From the NCBI GenBank assembly GCA_022495995.1, contig JAFEMH010002505.1, forward strand, positions 62,001 to 126,000: DNA of 64,000 nucleotides, in the 5' to 3' direction. The position numbers and the translations under genes are program-made. Below the pieces are notes generated by a model. That model saw only the letters and a program-made list of their open reading frames with translations. It was not told the origin of the DNA and searched no databases. The DNA is from Adenophora triphylla var. japonica (lineage: Eukaryota > Streptophyta > Magnoliopsida > Asterales > Campanulaceae). Positions within the stretch are counted from its first letter, which is position 1, and each line of letters opens with the position of its first letter. Below, in pieces: positions 31,562 through 45,352 of the stretch.

Positions 31562-31817
31562 CTCCCTCCGTCCCATAGAACTTTACTCCTTTACTGTTGA
31601 GAACGGAAAATAAGGAATAATGTTATTAAAGTAGGTGTTGTGAGTGGGAGGAGAGAGAATGAGTGGAGATAATAGTAAATTTGAAAAGTATTGTGAGTAT
31701 GATAAGTGGATCCCATGAATAAAGAAGTATTAAAAAATTTCCTTTTTAAGAAAGTGGGACTTTAAAGTGGGATGCCCAAAATAGTAAAAGGGGTAATGTT
31801 TTATGGGACGGAGGGAG
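31562..31817. mobile_element. Stowaway-type MITE, sister of the copy at 4443
   Basis: Ends CTCCCTCCGTCCCATAGAAC and TATGGGACGGAGGGAG with TA on both sides. The interior matches the 4443 copy along most of its length (AGAACGGAAAATAAGGAATA, GTAGGTGTTGTGAGTGGGAG), so both come from one recently amplified subfamily. Confidence 0.93.
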
Positions 31818-32270
31818 TATTGGTTAAATTAATTTGAAAACAAGGCCACAATCATATTGTTGTCGGATAATATCCATCGATTTATCATTTCATAAAAGCA
31901 TAACAACTGATTGATTTTATTTTACCACATCATAATTACTTAATTAGTTAGCTATCACCCATAAATTTTATATAAATGAATTATGTTATTTGGACCATCA
32001 TATTATAGTAATGTTTATTTTATTATTTTTTTGGAAAGAAAAGAAAAACTCAATTTCATGTTCAGATTATTATGACAAAAAAATTGAAAAATGTAATTGT
32101 ATAATTTAGTGGAATTGGATCAATGGAACCGAAACCAATGTTATATTTCTTATAAGTATTGGTTTGATCCCGATTTCAAATTTTTCTAAAATCGTGTTAT
32201 TGCTCTGGTCCCGTTCTATAAAATTTTGACAAAAAATAAACCAAATCGGATGAACACCCCTATTCCAAAC

Positions 32271-33481
32271 TGAAATCTAGGGTTTATCAAAGGAGTCAGA
32301 ATTCAGTTTGGGGGAGAATTATGTGATGGTGTTGAAGTATAATAATGAAAGCAATGACGGTAATTTTCATAAAAGAAAGAGTTTTGTGAAATTTGAGTTT
32401 GATGATCGGAAACAACTCGACGAACAACGAAAATTGCCGCCATTGTTGTAAAAGACACCATTAACCTTACTCTACTCCTTCATCTTTCTCTCATCTCTAC
32501 GGTCATCATCACTCCTTCACTCTTCCACAAATTCTCATATTTAGTTTTATATTTTTAGTCTTATAGTACAACTATATAACAGACAAACTTGTCTGATAGT
32601 TCAACTATAAGTGAAACTAGTATTGTTTAGCCTGAGATGATCAGTTTCGTAAATGATAACGTCCGTATATTTTTTAACGGAGTCTTTTATAAGATTTTAT
32701 AAATGTGTTGTCCTCTTATGGTAATATATTTAGGCTGAAGGGCCCTAGAGTAAGTGGCCATCTGAATACAAGTTTGCCTTCAGCTTCATTGATTACAGAG
32801 CTTTCTCTAGTTTTCCATGAAAATGGTTTCATGCTGACCGATTCCTTCGAGAATTTCCCAAATTTCTCTCTCAAAATCAAATCTGTGGGCTTAATTTCGA
32901 CTCTTTTTTTACACTTCTTTATCCGCTCAGGTAATCTTAGTTTTTCTTCTTAATAGTTACTGTACTTTATTGTTCATGCTACCCTTCAAGCTACTTTGAT
33001 AAATTTGAGGCTCTAGATCTCAATTTGCGCACATTTATTGCCAAATCTTTGAATTTGTTGTTAACTTTGTAATCTGTAACTGTTGTTCTTGGTGGTAGTT
33101 TTTTTCATTTACATGACTCCAGTTTCCTCATATTTCTCATTTGTGAGGGTGTAATTTGAGTTCAAGCTGTCTAGTAGCAACCCAATTGGCTAATTTGAGT
33201 ACCCTTTGCTTGAATTTGTAATTTGACTTCAGTTGTGATAAATTTTGGCAGATTTGGACTGTTTTGGTTGTTGTTTGTATTGTTTCTGTGTTTTCTTTAA
33301 TGAACAGTTAGGGCTTGGTTTCGGTTTTATCGAAAATCGCAATCTCAGATGCTGAATTTTACGGTTTCACTTATATATGCCAAGTTTGTTTTACTCATCT
33401 TACGAATTAGGGATTATATTGTGTATCATTAGAAAAGGAAATTAGAAATAAAATAATTTGCTTGAGGGTTTTTACCCAAAA
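32271..33481 (+). promoter_or_regulatory. 5' region of the CCCH gene, with probable 5'-UTR intron
   Basis: A donor TCCGCTCAG|GTAATC at 32931 and an acceptor TTTAATGAACAG at 33307 would remove a 376-bp intron from the 5' UTR; pyrimidine-rich sequence precedes the first exon (32460-32530). A short frame 32705-32953 lies upstream and may be UTR or an unrelated captured piece. The upstream part (32271-32460) is AT-rich without a feature I recognise. Confidence 0.4.
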
Positions 33482-36400
33482 ATGGATTACGGTCGAGATT
33501 CAGGGTTTTCCAATGGAAACGTTGTGCAAATAATCACCGGAGGCCTGAATTGGGGTTCGGGAGTTGATCAGGCAGTTTGGGCCACTGAGGATGATTATGG
33601 GATGTGGGACCGGGAAGCTTCTGTTGATACCAATTCCAATTTCGATGGATGGCAATCACAACCTAGGTCTGGCAGCGAACCGCTTAATAAGAAATTAAAA
33701 AATGCCCAATCTGGAGACAGTCGATCAAAGGCAATAGGGAAAATGTTCTTTAAAACAAAGCTTTGCTGCAAATTCCGAGCTGGGACTTGTCCATATATCA
33801 CAAACTGCAATTTCGCTCATAGTATCGAAGAGCTTCGACATCCGCCTCCTAATTGGCAAGAAATTGTGTCAGCTCACGAGGAAGAAAGAGGGGTATCTTC
33901 GGAACCAAGGGAAGAATTTCAGATCCCATCATTTGTGTCTTCTAGTTTCACGGTGGAGTCTCAAAGGTCTTACAAAGGGCGTCATTGCAAAAAGTTTTAT
34001 ACTGAAGAGGGATGTCCGTATGGGGACAATTGCACTTTTCTTCACGACGAGCAATCAAAAACTCGAGAAAGTGTGGCAATCAGTTTGGGTCCCGGTGGTG
34101 GACATGGTAGTGGGGGTGCGAGTACCGGTGGGACCACTCTGACCGGAGCAAGTGCAGCTAATTCTACCTTGAAGCCTTCGAACTGGAAGACAAGAATTTG
34201 TAACAAGTGGGAACAGACGGGGTATTGTCCATTTGGGAGCAAATGCCATTTTGCTCATGGTGCTGCAGGTATACTATGCCTTCCATATTTCATTTCTTAT
34301 TCCATTTAGAAAGTTCCATTTATCTTTATAAGAACACTTTCAGTAGTTGCTACCTTGATTAGTTAAATGTTTATACTAACTGACAACAATTGGGCTTAGT
34401 CACTTGAAATTATTAAAATTCCATTTTGGTAGAGGTCTAAGTTTGAGAAGAGCGTCTGCTGTGTTACTTACTTTAATTGGAAATTTCTGCCAATGAACTC
34501 CTCCATTCCCCTTTTCTGTTTTTTATTACTATACCGGATCTTTCTCACTATTTTTGAACAAAAACACTTGTTATGATATTCTCCGACTCCAATAGAGAAT
34601 TATGTCAGTTTGGCTGGTAAAGTTCTGCAGTAAAACAAATTTTAGGATATCTGTATTATTAAGCTTAAAGTTCTTGCCATGTTTCTCCAAAGTGTTTTGA
34701 TAATTTCACGTTTATTTGAATAATAAAGCCAGGGCCTTTACACTTTCTGGTCTAAAAGCTAATTTCTTTCCAGTTGTACCTTAACACTTGTAGTACCCCC
34801 TCTGTCCCAAAATGAATGTTCGATTTTCACTTTGAGGGACATTTTAAAAAGTTTAAATCTAAGCATTTTATGTTGCATAAGTGCATAAAAACCCTTCCAT
34901 CAAAAATGTAAGTGTGAATTAAAACTTGTTTGATGAGGGAGGAGTTAGTAACTTTTGAAAAAAAAAAATAGACATTCATTGGGAATTTTTGTTTTGAAAA
35001 AATAGACATTCTTTTTGGGACAGAGGGAGTATCATTCAGTTTTGTAATACCTTGATTATAATTGATAATGTATGACAAAGAAAAGTAACAGGAGTATTCA
35101 TGAAGGCTCTGCTCCATTTGGAAAGAAGCTTTGAAAAGTTGTCAAACGATCTAGTATTTCCTTATTTCTTTCTGAGTATATTAATGAACTAGTTTCAGGC
35201 ATCGGCAATGACATGTGAGCAAAGCATCCTTCGTCTGATCCTCTAATAGGGATAGCTAGTTACGGATTTTTCCACCTGATTTGAGGAGGTGGCGACTTGT
35301 GTGCTCCAGAAGGCCAACAAATCCCCTGGCACCCAGGACTTTAGGATGCCTGGCTGTGGCAAGCCACGTCGTGGAGATGTCATTTGACCCTCTTGATTTT
35401 GGAGTTATGTCATTTTAACATCTTTAAGTTTAGAAAAATGACTTTACCACTAAACTCTACCCCCTCGGTCCCAAAATGAATGACCATTTTGAATTCAAGA
35501 GTCATTATGAAAATGTTGATTTTTAATAGAAAAAAAATAAAAAACATTCTTGTTATTCACTTTCAAAATTTTAGTTTTGCAAAAATATAATGAACTATGC
35601 AAAAGAAATTGAAAAAAATCATTTAGGGACAGTTTTTTGATTGAAAAGTTTCAAAAGGTCATTCATTTTGGGACGAAAGTGGTCATATTGTTTGGGATAT
35701 CGGGAGTATAATTCTGTCAATTTTGACCACCTTTGATTTAGGAAAAATACCACTATATCGTATTTTTGACCCCGTTCTATGAAATCCTGGCTTCGCCACT
35801 AATGCCTGGGTCAGTATACTCATTTTACCCACCAAATCACCACGTCCTCACTATCACTATAAGCACGCAAATGTCACAATGTAGATGGTTGCATTGCTCA
35901 CGAGTATTTCAAGCAGGTGTTAACTAAGCAGGTTAAGGCTCAATGTTCTCAACCATATAAAGGATGCGTCTTTAACATGCTCAATATACCTTCTTTGTTC
36001 CCGGAATTCTCCGTTTAACTTTTGTTTGAATAAGGAGTCACAGAAAAAATGCACCTTTTTAGCCTTATTATACACCTGATAAGCTGTAGTCTTACAACGT
36101 CCAGAAATGTTTGTTAGCAGGCAAGTTAGTTCATGGATCTTGTTTCTTGAGTTGTACATGTAATATTCCCTCCGTCTCGGAAAGTTTGTCCCACTTTGAT
36201 TTTCATGATCAACTCAATCAAACTTTGACCATAATTATATGAAACCTAATTATCTTTATTCAATTCGAAAAATTGGTATTGATAGTATTCAGAATGGTGA
36301 ATCAATAACAAGCTTTAGAATTGTATAGGGATTGCTAGATTTTCATAATATTGCGGTAGAAGTTTCATTGAGTTGACTATGAAAGTCAAAGTGGGCAAAG

Positions 36401-36853
36401 TTTTCGGAGCGGAGGGCGTGTATGGTTTTGACTAAATTAACTTTTATGTAAACCAAGTCTCTCTCTCTCTCACACACACACACACATTACGTTGTAGGTC
36501 TTCTCTCTTGTTTTAGTACTTAGATGGTGTATGTTATCTAAGTTGAAACTGAAATGTGATTTTCATTTGTCACAGAACTACATCGTTATGGTGGGGCCCT
36601 CATGGAACATGACGACAAAGACCCTTCAACTCCTACAGTCCCAAAGAAAGGGGCAGTGCTTTCTAAAACTCCCGCGGACATTATAGTAGCAGCTGCAACT
36701 GCAGGTCCTCATTCAGATGGTTATCATATTGGAGTCCCATCACAGAGGCTGTCAAACGTAATCCCAAGGACTGGACATAGACCCCATCAGAGGTGGAAGG
36801 GTCCAGATAAAATAAGTCTAATTTATGGGGACTGGATTGAGGACCTTGAATAA
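33482..36853 (+). CDS. CCCH zinc-finger protein with three fingers (C3H39-like)
   Basis: Exon 1 is 33482-34268 and exon 2 is 36576-36853 (GT/AG borders; phase 1 on both sides); the product is 354 residues. Three CCCH fingers: C-x7-C-x5-C-x3-H in LCCKFRAGTCPYITNCNFAH (about residues 98-118), C-x8-C-x5-C-x3-H in HCKKFYTEEGCPYGDNCTFL (170s), and C-x8-C-x5-C-x3-H in ICNKWEQTGYCPFGSKCHFA (240s). The ELRHPPPNWQEIV stretch after finger 1 and the C-terminal KGPDKISLIYGDWIEDLE resemble plant proteins of the AtC3H39 group. Such fingers bind RNA; the specific target is unknown. I prefer MDYGRDSG (33482) as the start; an in-frame ATG lies 24 bases upstream. The 2.3-kb intron contains three Stowaway-like MITEs. 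Confidence 0.85.
34796..35029. mobile_element. Stowaway-type MITE in the CCCH-gene intron
   Basis: Ends CCCCCTCTGTCCCAAAATGA and TTTTTGGGACAGAGGGAG, flanked by TA. 234 bp, non-coding. Confidence 0.85.
35460..35706. mobile_element. Degenerate Stowaway-type MITE in the CCCH-gene intron
   Basis: Left end CCCCCTCGGTCCCAAAATGA; right end reads TCATATTGTTTGGGATATCG followed by GGAG. TA lies on both sides. The interior is related to the copy at 34796 (AATGAATG.. near the left end), so these are two insertions of one subfamily. Confidence 0.65.
36166..36420. mobile_element. Stowaway-like MITE in the CCCH-gene intron
   Basis: Left end TTCCCTCCGTCTCGGAAAGT and right end AGTTTTCGGAGCGGAGGGCG; inner arms TTTGTCCCACTTTGATTTTC / GAAAGTCAAAGTGGGCAAAG are inverted copies. 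TA flanks. It ends about 155 bp before exon 2. Confidence 0.75.
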
Positions 36854-37199
36854 AACTTTGGAGTTTCTCGTAAATGAAGAAAACTACTCAGAATCTAGCG
36901 ATTGTAGCTGTTAAGCCGTAAATCTTTAGCTCTATCTGTGGCTCTTGCTCAAGGTTTTTGCAGACACTTTTGCCTCAAGGCTTGAGCACATCTAGACTAC
37001 AACATTTTGATTTCAGGTTCGAATTTTTTTTCTTAATTTTTTTGGTAGCTTTAATTTATCTTTTATGTGATCTTTATCATTGGTATTAGTTATAAACGCA
37101 CGGTATTTTCTTGCAATTCTCTGTCTTTATCTCTGCATTTACACCTGATGTTCGCGGCTCCTCCTTATCTGAATATATGTCTCTTAGTTCTGATAGTTT

Positions 37200-37288
37200 G
37201 ACTCTCTCCATCCCATATGTGTCATGCTTTCCTTGGTCCGTCACAAAATAAGTATCATATTTTAACTTATTATGGAACGGAGCAAGTA
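37200..37288. mobile_element. Short degenerate Stowaway-like remnant
   Basis: CTCTCTCCATCCCATATGTG at the left and TTATGGAACGGAGCAAG at the right form a loosely inverted pair about 88 bp apart in the shared 3' region of the convergent CCCH and ATL genes (36854-37572), where I see no gene. Confidence 0.4.
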
Positions 37289-37572
37289 AAAAGAAAGAAT
37301 TTCAGAGAATCTTGTTCAATTTATTTCCTGTTTTCTTTTTACTAATGAGAGAATGAGCACATGATCAACAACAATAATACATTCCCAGTATTACTTTCTA
37401 CCTAGTTCTAATGTTAATCAATAACATCTTACTTGATACATCCTACAATTTCTCTAAATCCTATAATTTCTAGACAATACCATCTCTGCATAGCAGTATC
37501 AGGAACATAATTAAGGAAGAAAGAAAGAAGAAAATGTCTTAGAATATCTACCAAAATTGAATGAACCAAAGG

Positions 37573-38493
37573 TTATACTTTGTTATCATCCTCCGTTAAC
37601 GTTGATACCTCACCGAATCCACCATTACCGGCGGATGTTTTGCTCTTGAATTCCCCGAATGTGGTACAACTTCTCGTTGCTTGATGTCCCCTAAGGAGTT
37701 TTGCTTGAACATGTTCCGGTAATCTCAATGTAAACCTATCTTCCTCCTCTTCTTCTCCACCTCTACCTTTCCTAACTATAGAATGCCCCGTTGACTTTGA
37801 CCTGGCAAATTTCTCTGCCAAATTTGATTCTCCGGTCACTTCAGAACTGGAACTAGGAGCAATTGTTCTATCACCCTTACGATCGCTTATTCTTTCTCTT
37901 TCATTTTCATTGTCATCTTTGATATTGATGGCTGTATATGTATCTTGTAACGACTCGTGTTCAGGTATGCTATTCTGGCGTAGGGTACCGCTACCATGTA
38001 TGAACACGTTAGGCGACTTTTCTCCTAACTTTTCCGAGGGTGTGTCGAGGGCCCTACGACAAAACGGGCACGATTTATGCGACTCAAGCCAAAGGTCAAT
38101 GCACTCTTGATGAAATACATGACAACATATAGGCAATAATCGGAGGTCATCATCATCCTCGAATTCACACAAGCAAATAGCACATTCTAGGCCTACTTTT
38201 TCCCTACGATACTCTTTCACACTCGAGTACGTGAAAGTAGGGAAGGACGCTACAATTGAAGGGTTGAGTCCCGGCAAAGGGTTAGGACCGTCAGAATTTA
38301 CCGGTGTACCGGAGGGGCTCTGGCGAATATGCCAAGTGAGTAGCAAATTCGACATGAAACACCTACAAAAGTATATGGAAAAGAAACCTATAAAGAAGAA
38401 TAAAAGGAGAATTACGGTTAAGATGATGGTGACAGGAGGGTTGGCGTAAATGTGTGAAGGGAATGGAGGGTTGGCGAGATCAGTCGACGACAT
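37573..38493 (-). CDS. ATL-family RING-H2 E3 ubiquitin ligase
   Basis: A single intact exon of 306 codons with the full ATL layout: a hydrophobic membrane segment (about residues 22-50, VTIILTVILLLFFFIGFFSI), the GLD-like motif GLNPSIVASFPTFTYSS (about 74-90), and a RING-H2 finger CAICLCEFEDDDDLRLLPIC followed by CHVFHQECIDLWLESHKSC and CPFCR (about 103-145) with the Cys/His pattern intact. The C-terminal DRFTLRLPEHVQAKLLRGHQ with ATRSCTTFGEF is the tail seen in ATL29-like proteins. Membrane-anchored ATL ligases transfer ubiquitin and often serve in defence or stress responses, but the substrate here is unknown. The lack of introns is normal for ATL genes. The start is the first Met of the frame. 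Confidence 0.92.
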   Translation of the reverse strand: MSSTDLANPPFPSHIYANPPVTIILTVILLLFFFIGFFSIYFCRCFMSNLLLTWHIRQSPSGTPVNSDGPNPLPGLNPSIVASFPTFTYSSVKEYRREKVGLECAICLCEFEDDDDLRLLPICCHVFHQECIDLWLESHKSCPFCRRALDTPSEKLGEKSPNVFIHGSGTLRQNSIPEHESLQDTYTAINIKDDNENERERISDRKGDRTIAPSSSSEVTGESNLAEKFARSKSTGHSIVRKGRGGEEEEEDRFTLRLPEHVQAKLLRGHQATRSCTTFGEFKSKTSAGNGGFGEVSTLTEDDNKV

Positions 38494-38983
38494 TGGCCGG
38501 AAGGGAGGGAATGTTGGCCGGAGATTGAGAATTAATCCCGGCCTTTGCCCTTTGTGGGAATGTTTATGAATGAGAGAGGGGAAACAGGAGCAAGTTTAGG
38601 AAGAGGGAAAGAAAAGATTTTGGAGATTGTTTGTATTTGTGAATGGAATTTGGTGGAGGAAGTTGGTTTTCCATCTATGGTCAGAATCAAGGTCAATGTC
38701 GGAAGATTAGGAAATATGTCCAAATTAAATGACCAAAAAGTAAATAAATAGCATACAATTATCTTGGGAGAGGTCCATTTAGGCTGAAATTGGAACTTCT
38801 GCTCTGCTTATTTGTAGTTCGGATGCACGGTGCTCGACCATTCACGCATGGAGCTGGTGACCTGTATGATCAAGATTGATTGGGCTGTTATGAATCCCGA
38901 ATACCCAAATTATCTCAACCCTTGATTTATATTAAGAAGAAAAATGCTTGGAATTGCATTTATGGTTGAACAAAAAACATTCT

Positions 38984-39305
38984 CAGGGCCGGCCCTGTAC
39001 AATTTGAGGCTCTAGGCAAACTATTTGGCTTAGAGCTTGAATTCTGCTGGTTTTGGGTTGAGAAGCCCAGATTGGGATTTTCCTTGCAGAAAAAAAATAT
39101 GTCTATGCTAAGGCTTGAACCTGGACCAAGTTGTTAACAAGGATTTTATGCAATCTGCATTACCACTACAACAAAGCTTCTTGTTGTGTACATTTTGTAA
39201 ACTTTATATATATAATAAAACATAAATTTTGGGGCCCTTAAAATTGGACAAAATTCGAAGGCCCTAGGCGACGGCCTCACCCGTCTCGTAGCAAGGCCGG
39301 GCCTG
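38984..39305. mobile_element. hAT-type MITE with GGGCCGGCCCTG ends, perfect TSD
   Basis: Terminal repeats CAGGGCCGGCCCTGTA and complement CAGGCCCGGCCTTGC, with an 8-bp target duplication AACATTCT (38976-38983, 39306-39313). 322 bp. The inner blocks GGCTCTAGGC / GGCCCTAGGC and the GGCTTGAACCTGGACC segment identify the same family as the larger 18343-23031 element. Confidence 0.93.
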
Positions 39306-39412
39306 AACATTCTATTTCCAAAATAAAAGATAATACAACATTTGTAGTGCTCATCCAGTATATATGTACACTTTGATTGTGGGGAGGGGCAAATTCGTAA
39401 TAAAGTTAATTC

Positions 39413-43566
<4,154 letters not shown>

Positions 43567-43972
43567 GTACTAGTGTGTGTATGTGTGTTTTAGAGAGAGA
43601 GAGAGAGAGGATATAAAAATAGATTTTGTGGAGGAGTATTGAGATTGTGATTGAAAATGTGTTTATATAAAGAGAGAAATAGAGAAAGCATTCAAAGGGC
43701 GTGGGGGTAAGTTGGTGGTTGGCAAGTGGTTGTTAGGAGAGGACAGAAAGAGAAAACGAAAATATTGGGAGTTCATGGTGGTCAGATTCGATGCTTTCAT
43801 TGATCCAAATTAAATCTTTGAAAAGTGAACGACTCGTGTTATTGAGAAAGAGGTTAAAAGACAATTGTGAAATAAAAATTAACTAAAGACCGACATTTCA
43901 ATTGTTATGCAGTCGAAACAATTTCGGACATTATGAATAGAAGAGCAAAATGCAGAAAAAAATAAAACTCTT
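43567..43972 (-). promoter_or_regulatory. Upstream region of the CCR-like gene, cut off by the Tat element
   Basis: A GA-rich microsatellite (43589-43608) and a TATA-like TATATAAAG (43660s) lie within 100 bp of the start codon. About 400 bp further upstream the 12.8-kb Tat retrotransposon begins. Any more distal regulatory DNA would now be beyond 56.7 kb. Confidence 0.4.
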
Positions 43973-44727
43973 TGATGATGCCAAAATCGTCAACACAGCC
44001 CAAATCCAAGCGTTGAATGCTCCGGCGATTGCAAGGCCTGAAAATAAGAGAAAACACGTAAACTAAGCCGGGGCGGATCCGGCTAAAGGCCCTCCGGCGT
44101 GAGAGTAAGTTCACGGTTGATATTAGAGAAATCAAATGGACAGAGTTTCTCCAATGTAAAAAGTAACGTACCGAATAATGAGCCATGGGGCTTGTATTTA
44201 TAAGAATGGATAAGTAGAATCCATGTTGGAATGAACTTGTAAGGAGATAAGATATAATCTTAAGAGGATCATATCAGTTAAGGAATCCTTGTTTGACTTG
44301 AATTGATATTGGTAATTGTAATCCTGATTGGGTTACAACTGTATAATCCTTGTTGAATAAGGAGTGTAACTGCTAGCCGGAACGCCGAGGAAGACAAATG
44401 ATTTTCCTCGGCCTTGAGCAAATTAGCCGAGGAAAGTGACTTTGTTTCCTCGTCATTTGGTAAATGGCCGACATGAAAATATGCCGGGGAGAATACTTTT
44501 GTTTCCTCGGTAATTGGTGACATGCCGATCAAAGGACTTTTCTCTCCTCGGTAATCGAGACAGGCCGGCCCAAGAATGGCGACATTTAGTCAAGGTAAAT
44601 GTTCCTCGGCATACGAGGAAGATAATGCTCGGCCCTAACACTTGATGAATATATAATATCCATGGCCCAATATAGTTGGGCCCAGGTTCGGGCAAGCCCA
44701 TGTTCGTAGCTCGGTTTATTCCGTTCA
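43973..44727 (-). repeat. 3' LTR of the Tat element
   Basis: Begins TGATGATGCCAAAATCGTCA and ends TTTATTCCGTTCA. It differs from the 5' LTR mainly by small indels and in the last 60 bp (AGGTTCGGGCAAGCCCATGT here versus TTGCCGTGTTTAAATG). Confidence 0.95.
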
Positions 44728-45352
44728 GCTGGCCCCCAACTTTCTAGCTCTGGGCTTTAGACGAATAGAAAGTTAGCTCGTCCTCGGCATATGGAATACG
44801 AATAGGTTCGACACGTGTCCTCGGCGTCGCTTCATATGACTGACGGTTGCCATTCTGGGGCCCCCCAGTCTTGTCACGCCTTGAACCCATCATTTCGCAT
44901 TTAATTCTTGGGACTCCGGACCTGGATCTTTATTTTACCCACGGGTTGACCCGGATTGGAGGGGTATAAAAACTAAAACCCCTTTCATTTTACTCTTTAC
45001 AAACCCCAAGCAATTGAGAGCAAAGGCGAAAGAAATTTCAGGCAATCACAGCAACCTTAAAACCCAGTTCCCGGTGAGCTTGATTTTTCCGGCGAAGTCA
45101 CTTTCCGCATTGATCCCCTTCACTCTTGCAAACTCAGGTATGAAATTTCTCCTTTCCTTATAACTTCCTTTCATGTTCCCGCGTTTTCTAGGGTTTAGGA
45201 GTGATTTTGCCCATGCCAAGAACCGCCATTGTTGAAGGTTGAAGCTTTTCTTGATAAAAACTTTAAAAACTTCGTTCTTTAATTCTCTTTGCATTTTATA
45301 TGAAATTTCGAAATATTGAATGAACTCCCCTTCGTTTTGATTCCCCTTAGAA

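Larger units (their letters stand above)
31246..32262. mobile_element. hAT-like MITE (TAGGG.GTT ends) with nested MITE
   Basis: Ends TAGGGTTAAGCAAATAAAAT and complement TAGGGGTGTTCATCCGATTT are weak inverted repeats, with related inner parts (AATTGGATC.GT and ACCAATATTTTTGGTTTGAT near each end). Flanks CTCCAAAC (31238-31245) and TTCCAAAC (32263-32270) match at 7 of 8 bases, as for a hAT duplication. It contains an (AT)n tract and a Stowaway MITE. Confidence 0.6.

Noticed and set aside
37910..38110. Plus-strand frame opposite the ATL gene
   Set aside because: It is a shadow of the RING-H2 coding sequence.
39105..39180. tRNA-like GGCTTGAACCTGGACC segment
   Set aside because: No cloverleaf could be formed; the segment is part of the hAT MITE and recurs in the 18343 element.
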